This document shows, piece by piece, positions 14,490 through 22,784 of a stretch of DNA of 34,716 bases. Position 1 is the first letter of the stretch. Each line of letters begins with the position of its first letter. Both the position numbers and the translations under genes were made by a program. The notes below the pieces were generated by a model that was not told the origin of the DNA, did not search any database, and worked only from the letters and a program-made list of their open reading frames with translations. The stretch comes from Alistipes sp. (GTDB lineage: Bacteria > Bacteroidota > Bacteroidia > Bacteroidales > Rikenellaceae): the NCBI GenBank assembly GCA_017555695.1, contig JAFZFX010000043.1, positions 1 through 34,716 of the forward strand, read 5' to 3'.

Positions 14490-14526
14490 AATGTGCAAAA
14501 ATAAACGACTATAACACAAAAAAAAC

Positions 14527-14558
14527 GGGGTTTTTCATCACAAAAACCCCATTTTTTA
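14527..14558 (+). terminator. Rho-independent terminator of the ATPase/STAS operon
   Basis: GGGGTTTTT (14527-14535) pairs with AAAAACCCC (14542-14550) around CATCAC, followed by ATTTTTTA. On the minus strand the A-run upstream gives a T-tract too, so it may also stop the leftward gene at 14627. Confidence 0.9.
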
Positions 14559-14626
14559 TGCCTTTTTGTGAGCTGTTTAGCCACCTAAATAACCAAATAT
14601 CGATAGCCGAAGCCTCAGAGGTAGGC

Positions 14627-15121
14627 CTATTCTCTTAATTCGTGGCACACCTCTAACTGATAGACAAACGCCTCTACCTCTCGCAATAAATCACCCATAC
14701 AACGCAATAGATTTGCTCTATCTGCGTCCTCTCGGGGAGTGGGGCGATATGTTAGACGCAAAGACTCCAACACCTCTGCCGGGTTCTCGTTTTGCTCTCG
14801 CTCAATACACCCGCCAGCATCTATATCGTGTAGCACTTGTTTATAGTCAAAGTCCATTTTTTGCAACTGCGCTAAATAATCAGTTGCCGAAAAGCGCATT
14901 AATATCTCGGCCATCGCTTTGTAATGGCGTTTCACTACACTATACGCATATATGGGGAGTGTTGAGGTTGAGGTTGAGGTTGAGGTTGAGGTTGAGGTTG
15001 AGGTTGAGGTTGAGGCACTGCCCGCCTCTACTGACAAACTGTCCGAGATAGAATATTTGAGATTTTTTGTCTGATTGTTGGCATTTCCCGCCACTGTTGA
15101 GGTACATTTTCCGTTTTTCAT
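14627..15121 (-). CDS. Hypothetical protein with a (Ser-Thr)n microsatellite tract
   Basis: I do not recognise this 164-aa protein. It has an N-terminal polar region of about 35 residues, a run of about nine Ser-Thr dipeptides (encoded by the GTTGAG repeat array) and a helical, acidic C-terminal region (HYKAMAEILMRFSATDYLAQLQ, ending in FVYQLEVCHELRE). No signal peptide or membrane span is seen. It is the only leftward gene of the element and lies next to the right attachment site. The Ser-Thr tract looks like a linker whose length may vary between strains. The C-terminal part appears to be a folded helical domain of unknown role. Confidence 0.6.
   Translation of the reverse strand: MKNGKCTSTVAGNANNQTKNLKYSISDSLSVEAGSASTSTSTSTSTSTSTSTSTLPIYAYSVVKRHYKAMAEILMRFSATDYLAQLQKMDFDYKQVLHDIDAGGCIEREQNENPAEVLESLRLTYRPTPREDADRANLLRCMGDLLREVEAFVYQLEVCHELRE
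14961..15014. repeat. Hexanucleotide microsatellite, 9 copies of GTTGAG
   Basis: Nine uninterrupted copies of GTTGAG fill 54 bp inside the 164-aa gene. A 6-bp unit preserves the reading frame, so slippage would change the length of the Ser-Thr linker rather than switch the gene off. Confidence 0.95.
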
Positions 15122-15207
15122 CGTTGTAAATATTAAAAGTTAAACATATAGCCACATACAACATCGACACCCGAAAAACCCACAAAACCGCTATCCGTTC
15201 CGGAAAG

Positions 15208-15229
15208 TTGTGTGCAAATTGTGTGCAAC
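15208..15229 (+). repeat. Right-end copies of the TTGTGTGCAAA arm-type repeat
   Basis: TTGTGTGCAAA (15208-15218) and TTGTGTGCAAC (15219-15229) are in tandem, 49 bp from the right att copy. They match the left-end repeats at 8488-8520 and 8598-8608. Confidence 0.75.
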
Positions 15230-15278
15230 ACAAAAAACAATCAGCCGTTCACATCACTGTAAACGACTGATTATTAGC

Positions 15279-15327
15279 GTGATTCCGGCGGGATTCGAAC
15301 CCACGACCCACAGCTTAGAAGGCTGTT
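15279..15327 (-). other. Right attachment site within tRNA-Arg
   Basis: This segment is identical over 49 bp to 8318-8366. The crossover must lie within it. It supplies the 3' part of the intact tRNA gene, so integration leaves the tRNA functional. Confidence 0.9.
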
Positions 15328-15353
15328 GCTCTATCCAACTGAGCTACGGAACC
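15280..15353 (-). tRNA. tRNA-Arg (anticodon TCT)
   Basis: A 74-nt cloverleaf reads on the minus strand. The acceptor arms are GGTTCCG and CGGAATC with discriminator A; the anticodon stem ACAGC/GCTGT encloses CTTCTAA, giving anticodon TCT; the T loop is TTCGAAT. CCA is not encoded. It decodes AGA/AGG arginine codons. It lies 107 bp beyond the 3' end of the his operon and is the integration site of the 7-kb element. Confidence 0.95.
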
Positions 15354-15460
15354 TATCCACAATAGCGCATTAACGCTTTTGCGTTGCAAAAATAAATCAT
15401 TTATTTCTTTTATCCAATTCTTTTGGCTAAAAGCCTCAAATAAATTGCTAAAATAGTTCG

Positions 15461-16063
15461 CTATCGGTGTCTGAGCGACAGTTCGTGCTCCAAATCTTCA
15501 ATCGAGCAACCCATCTGCTCCATCAACACCAGCAGGTGGTAAATCATATCCGACGCCTCGTAGATGAATCTGTCGCGGTTGCCGTCCACGGCCTCAACAA
15601 CGCTCTCTACGGCCTCCTCACCCACCTTCTGGGCAATCTTCTTAACGCCCTTAATAAAGAGTTTTGTGGTATATGAACCTTCGGGCATATCTCGGTGGCG
15701 CTGTTGCACAACGGCCTGCAGATGGCGGATAAAACCCTCGCTATCGGGGGTATCGAAACAGCTTACCGTACCACGATGGCAAGTCGGACCTATGGGGTTA
15801 GCCTTAATCAGCAGTGTATCCTGGTCGCAATCGACATAGACAGAATCAACCATCAGGTAGTTGCCACTCGTTTCACCCTTTGTCCACAGCGTATTGCGTG
15901 TACGCGAGAAGAATGTCACCTTACCTTCACTCATCGTCTTATCGTAGGCCTCACGATTCATATAGCCGAGCATCAGCACCTTCAGTGTCACGGCATCCTG
16001 CACCACTACGGGCAGCAGACCATCGGCACACTTATCTAATTTCAATTCATCGAATGTCAGCAT
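15461..16063 (-). CDS. hisIE: Phosphoribosyl-AMP cyclohydrolase / phosphoribosyl-ATP pyrophosphohydrolase
   Basis: The 200-aa bifunctional enzyme catalyses the second and third steps of histidine synthesis. Residues about 1-105 are HisI, with SRTRNTLWTKGETSG, the metal-binding VDCDQDTLL and GPTCHRGTVSC. Residues about 112-200 are HisE, with KKIAQKVGEEAVESVVEA and EASDMIYHLLVLM. The HisI-HisE fusion is usual for this family. It is the last gene of the operon; its start overlaps the end of hisF by 7 bp. Confidence 0.97.
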   Translation of the reverse strand: MLTFDELKLDKCADGLLPVVVQDAVTLKVLMLGYMNREAYDKTMSEGKVTFFSRTRNTLWTKGETSGNYLMVDSVYVDCDQDTLLIKANPIGPTCHRGTVSCFDTPDSEGFIRHLQAVVQQRHRDMPEGSYTTKLFIKGVKKIAQKVGEEAVESVVEAVDGNRDRFIYEASDMIYHLLVLMEQMGCSIEDLEHELSLRHR

Positions 16064-16815
16064 CTTACATCAATATTTAATCGTTTCAACTCCGTTTTCA
16101 AGTCTCCGACGGTAATCTCGCCAAAGTGGAAGATACTCGCCGCCAGTGCAGCATCGGCTCGTCCCACGGTCAGCACCTCGGCAATATCCTCAACCGAACC
16201 AGCACCACCCGATGCAATAATGGGGATTGACACCTCCTGCGACAAGCGCGCAAAGGTATCGCACGGGTACCCAGAGCGTGTTCCATCGTGATTCATCGAA
16301 GTAAAAAGTATCTCACCCGCACCTCGCTCCTGCGCCTCACGAGCCCACGAGAACAGCTCCTTGTCGCTGGGGCGGCTACCGCCGTGTGTCGTGGCTCGCC
16401 ACACGCCATCCTCCATTTGTCGGGCATCAATGGCTACGACCACAAACTGGCTACCATATCGGGCCGCAATATCGTTTATCAACTGCGGATTAGCTATCGC
16501 AGCACTGTTGATTGAAATCTTGTCAGCACCCGCATCGAGCAGTCGTGCAGCATCCTCAAGTGTAGAGATGCCACCACCCACCGTAAACGGGATATTTATA
16601 CCGTCAGAGATGCGCTCCACCAATCGTGTGAATGTCTGACGCCCCTCGCGTGTAGCGCTGATATCGAGATATACCAACTCATCAGCTCCCGAGCGAGCAT
16701 AATACTGACCCAATTCAACAGCATCGCCCACATCGCGCAAATCAACAAAGTTTACACCCTTTACCGTACGCCCCTCCTTCACATCAAGGCAGGGAATTAT
16801 GCGTTTAGCAACCAT
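16057..16815 (-). CDS. hisF: Imidazole glycerol phosphate synthase, cyclase subunit
   Basis: The 252-aa TIM-barrel subunit takes ammonia from HisH and PRFAR to give imidazole glycerol phosphate and AICAR. The catalytic Asp11 (RIIPCLDVKEGRTVKG) and Asp130 (VVVAIDAR) are present, as are the phosphate-binding VGGGI and ASGGAGS loops. Length is normal. It overlaps hisA by 19 bp at its start and hisIE by 7 bp at its end. Confidence 0.98.
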   Translation of the reverse strand: MVAKRIIPCLDVKEGRTVKGVNFVDLRDVGDAVELGQYYARSGADELVYLDISATREGRQTFTRLVERISDGINIPFTVGGGISTLEDAARLLDAGADKISINSAAIANPQLINDIAARYGSQFVVVAIDARQMEDGVWRATTHGGSRPSDKELFSWAREAQERGAGEILFTSMNHDGTRSGYPCDTFARLSQEVSIPIIASGGAGSVEDIAEVLTVGRADAALAASIFHFGEITVGDLKTELKRLNIDVRC

Positions 16816-17525
16816 CTCTCAATATCTTTTAGGGTTATACGATTCTCATATATAGCCTTACCCACGATGACTTTACGCAGGTGAAGTTCCTCCAAACGCT
16901 CAATGTCGGCCATCGAACTAATGCCGCCCGATACGGTGAAGTCCACCCCATCATAACGGCTCTGCAGCTGTGTGTAGAGGTCAAACGAAGGGCCCTCCAA
17001 CATTCCATCCTTGGTGATGTCGGTGCAGATAACCTGCTTGAGTCCATAGGGCAAAAAGCCATCCACCAAATCCTCGATCGAAAGCGCCAAATCCTCCAGC
17101 CAACCATTCACCGACACCTTGCCGTCACGCACATCAGCACCGAGAATCATCCTCTCGCCACCAAATCGCTCAAGCCACTCGGCAAAGAGTTCTCGCTGCT
17201 TGGCAGCCACACTACCGATGATAGCGTATGTTGCACCATAGTCAAACAACGCACGCAACGAGTCGTCGCTCTTGATACCACCGCCCCACTCTATCTCTAC
17301 CGATGTAGAGAGAGCAATACGCTCCAGCGTCTTCAGGTTCTTTGGCGAAGATGACTTTGCACCGTCCAAATCCACAATGTGTATGCGCTTGACGCCACAA
17401 TCGGCATAACGCTTGGCCATATCCACCACCGAGGCATCATAGACCTTTCGCTGGGCATAGTCGCCTTGCGAGAGGCGCACGCAACGCCCTTCTATTATAT
17501 CTATTGCAGGAATTATCTCAATCAT
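16797..17525 (-). CDS. hisA: ProFAR isomerase
   Basis: The 242-aa TIM barrel isomerises ProFAR to PRFAR. Catalytic Asp9 (IIPAIDIIEGRCVRL) and Asp131 (LGADVRDGKV) are visible, along with the WGGGI and VSGGIS phosphate-binding loops. It is homologous to HisF by ancient duplication. It overlaps hisF by 19 bp and follows hisH after 58 bp, the largest gap within the structural genes. Confidence 0.98.
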   Translation of the reverse strand: MIEIIPAIDIIEGRCVRLSQGDYAQRKVYDASVVDMAKRYADCGVKRIHIVDLDGAKSSSPKNLKTLERIALSTSVEIEWGGGIKSDDSLRALFDYGATYAIIGSVAAKQRELFAEWLERFGGERMILGADVRDGKVSVNGWLEDLALSIEDLVDGFLPYGLKQVICTDITKDGMLEGPSFDLYTQLQSRYDGVDFTVSGGISSMADIERLEELHLRKVIVGKAIYENRITLKDIERWLLNA

Positions 17526-17583
17526 TACTTTAACCTAACTTTAGTTTATCACTCTACGCCATCGGCTCACTCCCTTGAGGCCA

Positions 17584-18168
17584 TCACAAGCCGAGGAAGT
17601 TGGCCAATATTCTCTCACCCACATCACCACTCTTTTCGGGGTGGAACTGCGTGCCGTAGAAGTTCTCGTACTTCAGTGCAGCACTGAACATTGTTCCGTG
17701 AACAGAGGTAGCTATCGTGTCGGGACACAACTCGGGGTAGTAGGAGTGAACAAAGTAGACATATTCGCCACCCGAGATGCCTTTGAAGAGTTTTGTTTCG
17801 AGGTTACCAATCTTGTTCCAACCCATATGTGGCACCTTCAAATCGGGCTCGGGCTTGAAGCGTTTGACTCTGGCATCGAACAATCCAAGGCAATCGACAT
17901 CGCCCTCTTCGCTATGGCGGCACATCACCTGCATACCCACACAGATGCCCAACACAGGGCGGCGCAGTTGCTTGATGGTATCCACCAACGATGCCGCACG
18001 CAGATTCTCCATAGCCTCGGCAGCATTGCCCACGCCAGGTAGCAACACCCTATCGGCAGACTTTATCACCTCGGCATCGGCCGTTACCACATACTCGGCA
18101 CCCAGACGCTTCAACGCATTCTCCACAGAGCGCAGGTTGCCCATCTTATAATCTACAATCGCTATCAT
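17584..18168 (-). CDS. hisH: Imidazole glycerol phosphate synthase, glutamine amidotransferase subunit
   Basis: The 194-aa class I glutamine amidotransferase supplies ammonia to HisF. The triad is visible: Cys76 (LGICVGMQ), His176 and Glu178 (QFHPEKSG). The beginning [16 protein letters not shown] is typical. Its ATG overlaps the end of hisB by 4 bp. Confidence 0.98.
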   Translation of the reverse strand: MIAIVDYKMGNLRSVENALKRLGAEYVVTADAEVIKSADRVLLPGVGNAAEAMENLRAASLVDTIKQLRRPVLGICVGMQVMCRHSEEGDVDCLGLFDARVKRFKPEPDLKVPHMGWNKIGNLETKLFKGISGGEYVYFVHSYYPELCPDTIATSVHGTMFSAALKYENFYGTQFHPEKSGDVGERILANFLGL

Positions 18169-19292
18169 AATACTCCCTTGCTTGACGGTAAATCATACTT
18201 GAATACATCGCGACGCACAGCCATCTTCAACGCTCGCGCAAAGGCCTTGAATACACCCTCGATGAGGTGGTGGTTATTCTCGCCACGAGCCTCGATATGC
18301 AGATTGCAACGCATAGCCACACACAGCGACTTGAAGAAGTGCTTGAACATCTCGGTCGGCACATCGCCAACCATCTCGCGTGTGAACTCCACATCCCACA
18401 CGAAATCGGCTCTGCCACCAAAGTCAATCAGCACCATAGCACGGCACTCATCCATCGGAAGCACGAAGCCATATCTATTGATGCCTCGCTTTGAACCCAA
18501 CGCCTGCGAAATGGCCTCACCCAGGGCTATGGCCACATCCTCGATTGTGTGGTGTTCGTCCACCTCCAAATCGCCCTTACACTCAGCCTTGAGTGCAACC
18601 GATGCATGGTGCGGCAACTGCCACAACATATGGTCAAAGAAGTTGAGTCCCGTAGAGATATTCGACTCGCCAACGCCATCGAGGTCCAACTCGATGTTAA
18701 TATCCGTCTCGCTCGTCTTGCGGCTAATAACAGCACGGCGCTCGGTGCGACGCAGAAACTCCGCCACATCGCTCCAACGATGGGTCACAAACTTACACGC
18801 CGAAGCAAACGGCTTACCCTCCAACATACGCTCGCCATCGGCCTTGGGCTGCAGAAGAATTGCATTTGCGCCGAGGTTGTAGGCCAACTCAACATCGGTG
18901 AGTCTATCGCCAATAACATAGCTCTGCGCCATATCATACCCCTCGCCCAGATACTTACCAAACATACCTGTTCTTGGCTTGCGTGTCGGAGAGTTCTCCT
19001 GCGGGAATGTAGGGTCAATAAGCTGGTCATCGAAGAATACCCCCTCACCAGCCAGCGTACGCAACATCTTGGTGTGTGCGGGCCAGAAGGTCTCCTCGGG
19101 GAAAGCATCAGTGCCCAAACCATCCTGATTTGAGGCCATAACCAACTCATAGTCGAGTTCGGCTACCGACTTCAGACCAGATATAGCGCCTGCCACAAAC
19201 TCCAGTTTCTCAAGCGAATCGACCTGATAATCTACGGGCGGCTCGACGATAATCGTACCGTCGCGGTCCACAAACAACACTTTACTCTTCAT
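18165..19292 (-). CDS. hisB: Histidinol-phosphatase / imidazoleglycerol-phosphate dehydratase
   Basis: The 375-aa bifunctional enzyme has an N-terminal HAD phosphatase (about 1-165; VLFVDRDGT with nucleophile Asp9 and Asp11, and [11 protein letters not shown]) and a C-terminal IGP dehydratase (about 180-375; [27 protein letters not shown] and a second [12 protein letters not shown] motif giving the two-manganese site). This fusion matches the enterobacterial type. It overlaps hisC by 11 bp and hisH by 4 bp. Confidence 0.98.
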   Translation of the reverse strand: MKSKVLFVDRDGTIIVEPPVDYQVDSLEKLEFVAGAISGLKSVAELDYELVMASNQDGLGTDAFPEETFWPAHTKMLRTLAGEGVFFDDQLIDPTFPQENSPTRKPRTGMFGKYLGEGYDMAQSYVIGDRLTDVELAYNLGANAILLQPKADGERMLEGKPFASACKFVTHRWSDVAEFLRRTERRAVISRKTSETDINIELDLDGVGESNISTGLNFFDHMLWQLPHHASVALKAECKGDLEVDEHHTIEDVAIALGEAISQALGSKRGINRYGFVLPMDECRAMVLIDFGGRADFVWDVEFTREMVGDVPTEMFKHFFKSLCVAMRCNLHIEARGENNHHLIEGVFKAFARALKMAVRRDVFKYDLPSSKGVL

Positions 19293-20319
19293 ATCTCTTC
19301 AAAGACTCAATCAGTTTCAAATTCTCGTTATGCAGGCCGATGCTTATTCTTAGGCAGCCCTCACAACCCTTCACGCGGTTGCGGTTGCGGACAATAATCT
19401 TATCCTGAATCAGATGGTTGTAGAGCGCATCGGCATCCTTGACCTTAACCAGCAAGAAGTTGGCATCACTCGGATAGATATGCTCGACAAACGACATGGC
19501 AGCCATCGCCTCGGCAATCTCCTGACGCTGACTCTTAATCTCTGCCAGATCCTCGTCGATGGGATAAGAGAGCAACTGCAAGGCTATCTGCTGCGTTGCA
19601 ATGTTGATGTTGTAGGGATACTTCATCTGCGACATCAACTCCACGATACGCTTATCGGCCAGAGCAAGACCTACACGCAGTCCCGCCATTGCCCACGCCT
19701 TCGAGAGGGTCTGCAACACCACCAGATTCTTATGCTCGGCAATCTCCACCTTGAGGCTCTCCACCTCGGCAAAGTCGATATACGCCTCGTCCACTACAAC
19801 GATACCCTCGAACTCCTCAATGAGTCGCAACATCTCCGCTCTGGGGAACGAGTTACCTGTGGGGTTATTGGGTGAGCAGAGGAAGATAGCCTTCGTATTC
19901 TCGTCGGTAGCCGCAAGCAGCGCATCGGTCGGCAACGAGAAGTCGTCACCCAACTGCACCTCGCGCAGTTCGACATCGTTCATAGCGGCCGCCACCTTAT
20001 ACATTCCATAGCTCGGAGCGATGGCCACCACATTGTCGATTCGTGGCTCGCAGAATACTCTAAAGACCAAATCGATGGCCTCGTCGCTACCGTTACCGAG
20101 AAAGATATTCTCCGCCGACACACCCTTAAGCTCCGAAATGCGAGCCTTCAACTCGCGCTGATGCGGGTCAGGATAGCGGTTGTAGCCATTATTGAATGGG
20201 CTCTCGTTGGCATCGAGGAAGATGCCTATCTCGCCCTGATACTCATCGCGAGCCGTAGAGTAAGGCTCCAAAGCCTTGACAGCCCTACGAACTATAGAAT
20301 CTATGCTCTTAATCTTCAT
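19282..20319 (-). CDS. hisC: Histidinol-phosphate aminotransferase
   Basis: The 345-aa fold-type I PLP enzyme transfers an amino group from glutamate to imidazole acetol phosphate. The Schiff-base Lys207 is in [23 protein letters not shown] and VVDEAYIDF bind the cofactor. Length is as expected. It is 6 bp from hisD and overlaps hisB by 11 bp. Confidence 0.97.
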   Translation of the reverse strand: MKIKSIDSIVRRAVKALEPYSTARDEYQGEIGIFLDANESPFNNGYNRYPDPHQRELKARISELKGVSAENIFLGNGSDEAIDLVFRVFCEPRIDNVVAIAPSYGMYKVAAAMNDVELREVQLGDDFSLPTDALLAATDENTKAIFLCSPNNPTGNSFPRAEMLRLIEEFEGIVVVDEAYIDFAEVESLKVEIAEHKNLVVLQTLSKAWAMAGLRVGLALADKRIVELMSQMKYPYNINIATQQIALQLLSYPIDEDLAEIKSQRQEIAEAMAAMSFVEHIYPSDANFLLVKVKDADALYNHLIQDKIIVRNRNRVKGCEGCLRISIGLHNENLKLIESLKRYEE

Positions 20320-20325
20320 ATCTAT

Positions 20326-21612
20326 TTACTTTTCTAATCTAACCTTAACAGCCGCAGCGTGCGCCTCCAGCCCCTCGGCCTCGGCCATCGCAACGATGGT
20401 CGGCGCAAGACTCTCCAAGCCCTCGGTTGAGAGCGATTGGATGGTCATCTTTCGCATAAAGCTGTCGATATTCACGCCACCGTAGGAGCGAGCCCAACCC
20501 GATGTGGGAAGTGTATGGTTTGTACCCGACGCATAGTCTCCAGCGCTCTCGGGCGAGTAGTTGCCAATAAAGATGCTACCTGCGGCAGTAATCTTCTCGG
20601 CCACACTCCACGCATCCTCCATTGAGATTATCAGATGCTCGGCCGCGTACTCGTTGGCGAAGGCCACCATCTGGCTCTTATCGTCAAAGACTACGATTCG
20701 GCTGTTGGCCAACGACTCGGCGATATATACACCTCTCTCCAGTCGTTGCGTCTGCGAGTTCAGTTCATCGTTAATCTGCTTGGCCAACTCCACGCTGTTG
20801 CACACCACGATGGCCTGACTATCTCTACCGTGCTCGGCCTGCGAAAGCATATCGGCAGCAACGAAGGCGGGCAAAGATGTCTCATCGGCCATAACCATCA
20901 CCTCAGACGGGCCTGCAGGCATATCAATAGCCGTTCTACGCGATGCCACCAACTGCTTGGCAAGGGTCACATAGCGATTGCCAGGGCCAAAAATCTTATC
21001 TACCTTCGGCACCGATTCCGTACCATAAGACATTGCGGCTACGGCTTGCGCGCCACCCACCTTAAAGACTTTGCTAATGCCACATCGGCGTGCCGTATAT
21101 AGCACCTCGGCAGCCACTCGTCCCTGCTTGTTGGTGGGGGTGCAGAGTATCACCTCGCGGCATCCAGCAATCTTCGCGGGCAGAGCCAGCATCAATACCG
21201 TAGAGAAGAGCGGAGCAGTACCTCCAGGGATATACAAGCCCACACTATCAATCGCTACGGGGCGTTGCACGCACATAACGCCAGGTTGGGTCTCTACCCT
21301 AACCTCACGGGGCAACTGCGCCTCGTGGAATGACGAGATGTTGCGCTTGGCCACCTCGATAGCAGCCTTAACCTCGGCGCTGACCATAGCCTCGGCCTCG
21401 CTGAATTCAGCCTCGCTCACCTGCAATGACTCCAGAGAGACACCATCAATCTGCATAGCAAGTTCCTTGATGGCCTTATCGCCCTCCTTTGCCACGCGCT
21501 CGACGATGGCCACGACACGCTCCATTATCTGAGAGTTGTCCTGCTCAGCACGACGGCAGAGTTCGGGCCACTCATTCTGCGACGGGTTACAATAAATATC
21601 TGGCAATTTCAT
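20326..21612 (-). CDS. hisD: Histidinol dehydrogenase
   Basis: The 428-aa zinc-dependent NAD enzyme oxidises histidinol to histidine in two steps. Family marks include YIPGGTAPLFSTVLM, GPGNRYVTLAK, DMPAGPSEV, SQAEHGRDSQAIV and ASGTNHTLPTSGWAR, which hold the catalytic and zinc-binding His residues. It lies 5 bp after hisG and 6 bp before hisC. Confidence 0.98.
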   Translation of the reverse strand: MKLPDIYCNPSQNEWPELCRRAEQDNSQIMERVVAIVERVAKEGDKAIKELAMQIDGVSLESLQVSEAEFSEAEAMVSAEVKAAIEVAKRNISSFHEAQLPREVRVETQPGVMCVQRPVAIDSVGLYIPGGTAPLFSTVLMLALPAKIAGCREVILCTPTNKQGRVAAEVLYTARRCGISKVFKVGGAQAVAAMSYGTESVPKVDKIFGPGNRYVTLAKQLVASRRTAIDMPAGPSEVMVMADETSLPAFVAADMLSQAEHGRDSQAIVVCNSVELAKQINDELNSQTQRLERGVYIAESLANSRIVVFDDKSQMVAFANEYAAEHLIISMEDAWSVAEKITAAGSIFIGNYSPESAGDYASGTNHTLPTSGWARSYGGVNIDSFMRKMTIQSLSTEGLESLAPTIVAMAEAEGLEAHAAAVKVRLEK

Positions 21613-21617
21613 ATCTG

Positions 21618-22469
21618 CTACGGAATAATTTTATCCAATGTAAGCACCAAGATACCCTCGGCACCGATAGCCTTCAACTGGCGCACCTTGTCCCACAAAT
21701 CGGCTGCATCCACCACAGAGTGGAGCGAACACCAACCCTCAACGGCCAGAGGCATCACTGTCGGGCTTCGCATTGCGGGCAGAATCTTCACGGCTTCATC
21801 AAGCGCTGCAGTGGGGATATTCATCAGCAAGTACTTCTTGCCGCGACTCACTCGCTCCGACTCCATACGGAACAGCAACTCCTCCAACACCTCACGCTCC
21901 TCGGCCAAGAGGTTACGGTTAGCGATAAGCACAGCCTCAGACTCGAATACGCGCTCCACCTCCTTCAGACCGTTGGTTACGAGTGTACCACCCGACGAAA
22001 CGATATCGAAGATAGCATCGGCAATACCAGCCGCGGGAGCAATCTCCACCGAGCCTGTGATGACCTCAATCTGTGCCTGCACACCATTCTCGGCAAGGAA
22101 CTGACGCAAAATCTTGGGGTAAGATGTAGCTATTCGCTTACCCTGAAAATACTCCACCCCCGGATACTCGTCGCCCTTGGGAATAGCCAACGAAATACGG
22201 CAGCCGCCAAAACCCAACTTGGCCACCACCTCAACATCGCATCCGCGCTCGGCCACCTCATTCAGGCCTACGATACCCAGCGTGGCAGTACCATTCTCCA
22301 CCACCTGCGGAATATCGTCATCACGCAGATACAACACCTCAATAGGGAAGTTAGCCGCCTTTGAGAGGAACTTACGCTTTGCGCCCTCGATATCTATACC
22401 AATCTCGTGCAGAAGGGCCGTACTCTGTTCGTTCAGTCGCCCTTTTGTCTGGATAGCAATTCTCAACAT
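21618..22469 (-). CDS. hisG: ATP phosphoribosyltransferase, long form
   Basis: The 283-aa enzyme commits PRPP and ATP to histidine synthesis. It begins LRIAIQTKGRLNE and carries GIADAIFDIVSSGGTL, the PRPP-binding loop. The length and the final 75 residues (PTAALDEAVKILPAMRSPTVMPLA) indicate the long form with a regulatory ACT-like domain, which is inhibited by histidine and needs no HisZ. It is the first structural gene, 68 bp after the leader terminator. Confidence 0.98.
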   Translation of the reverse strand: MLRIAIQTKGRLNEQSTALLHEIGIDIEGAKRKFLSKAANFPIEVLYLRDDDIPQVVENGTATLGIVGLNEVAERGCDVEVVAKLGFGGCRISLAIPKGDEYPGVEYFQGKRIATSYPKILRQFLAENGVQAQIEVITGSVEIAPAAGIADAIFDIVSSGGTLVTNGLKEVERVFESEAVLIANRNLLAEEREVLEELLFRMESERVSRGKKYLLMNIPTAALDEAVKILPAMRSPTVMPLAVEGWCSLHSVVDAADLWDKVRQLKAIGAEGILVLTLDKIIP

Positions 22470-22537
22470 AACCTAACTATTTTTATTTTTGTTCATTAAT
22501 TTTCGGTCAATAGCCCACCTCGCAATAGAGTTGCAAT

Positions 22538-22569
22538 AAAAAAGGGCCTACCTCAGATAGGCAAGCCCC
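22538..22569 (-). terminator. his attenuator terminator
   Basis: On the minus strand a stem formed by GGGCTTGCCTA and TAGGCCC (with a TT bulge) is followed by TTTTTT (22543-22538). It sits between the His-rich leader and hisG. Its 5' arm holds CCTATC (22561-22556), which can instead pair with GGTAGG (22607-22602) at the end of the leader, making an antiterminator. Confidence 0.85.
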
Positions 22570-22602
22570 TTATATTGATAGATTACTCTATACCAACACG
22601 AC

Positions 22603-22662
22603 CTACCGTATCTTTCGCAAGATATGATGATGGTAGTGATGAATATGCAACATTGTAATCAT
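22603..22662 (-). CDS. hisL: Histidine leader peptide (attenuator)
   Basis: A 19-codon ORF with 6 His codons (CAT, CAT-CAC, CAT-CAT-CAT, broken by Ile and Tyr) ends in TAG. Ribosome stalling at these codons when charged His-tRNA is scarce would control pairing of the downstream RNA. Visible alternatives are CTACC in the leader with GGTAG at the stop codon, a short stem ATCTT-gcg-AAAGAT (22623-22610), and GGTAGG with the terminator arm. The ORF is too short for usual gene finders. The start lies about 17 nt after the predicted transcription start. Confidence 0.85.
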   Translation of the reverse strand: MITMLHIHHYHHHILRKIR

Positions 22663-22685
22663 AGTCTCAAACCTGGTTGGCTTAT

Positions 22686-22694
22686 GCAAATATA
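22686..22694 (-). promoter_or_regulatory. -7 promoter element of the his operon
   Basis: TATATTTGC reads leftward at 22694-22686, giving a start near 22679. A consensus TTTG is not found at -33. No gene lies between this and the 22785 gene, so it drives the leader and operon. Confidence 0.6.
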
Positions 22695-22784
22695 CAAATT
22701 TATCTCTATAATCAGCGTATTATATGCAAAATTTTTGAGTCAAAAACCCCTTTTTACGCCCTTTTTCTGAATATAAATGCATTT

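Larger units (their letters stand above)
8318..15327. mobile_element. ~7-kb element integrated in tRNA-Arg(TCT)
   Basis: A perfect 49-bp direct repeat (8318-8366 and 15279-15327) brackets a unit of 6,961 bp. The right copy is part of an intact tRNA-Arg gene and the left copy is the displaced 3' fragment. Inside are an integrase next to the left end, an excisionase-like HTH gene, a primase gene, a cargo ATPase/STAS pair and a few small genes. No relaxase, conjugation or virion genes are present, which suggests a satellite or helper-mobilized element. Confidence 0.85.

Noticed and set aside
14713-15051. Rightward frame with an Arg-Leu repeat across the microsatellite
   Set aside because: It is the opposite-strand reading of the GTTGAG array; the leftward frame has a better start, composition and C-terminal domain.
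15461-22469. Many long rightward frames across the his operon
   Set aside because: They are shadows of the well-supported leftward His enzymes, with low-complexity or His/Arg-rich translations.
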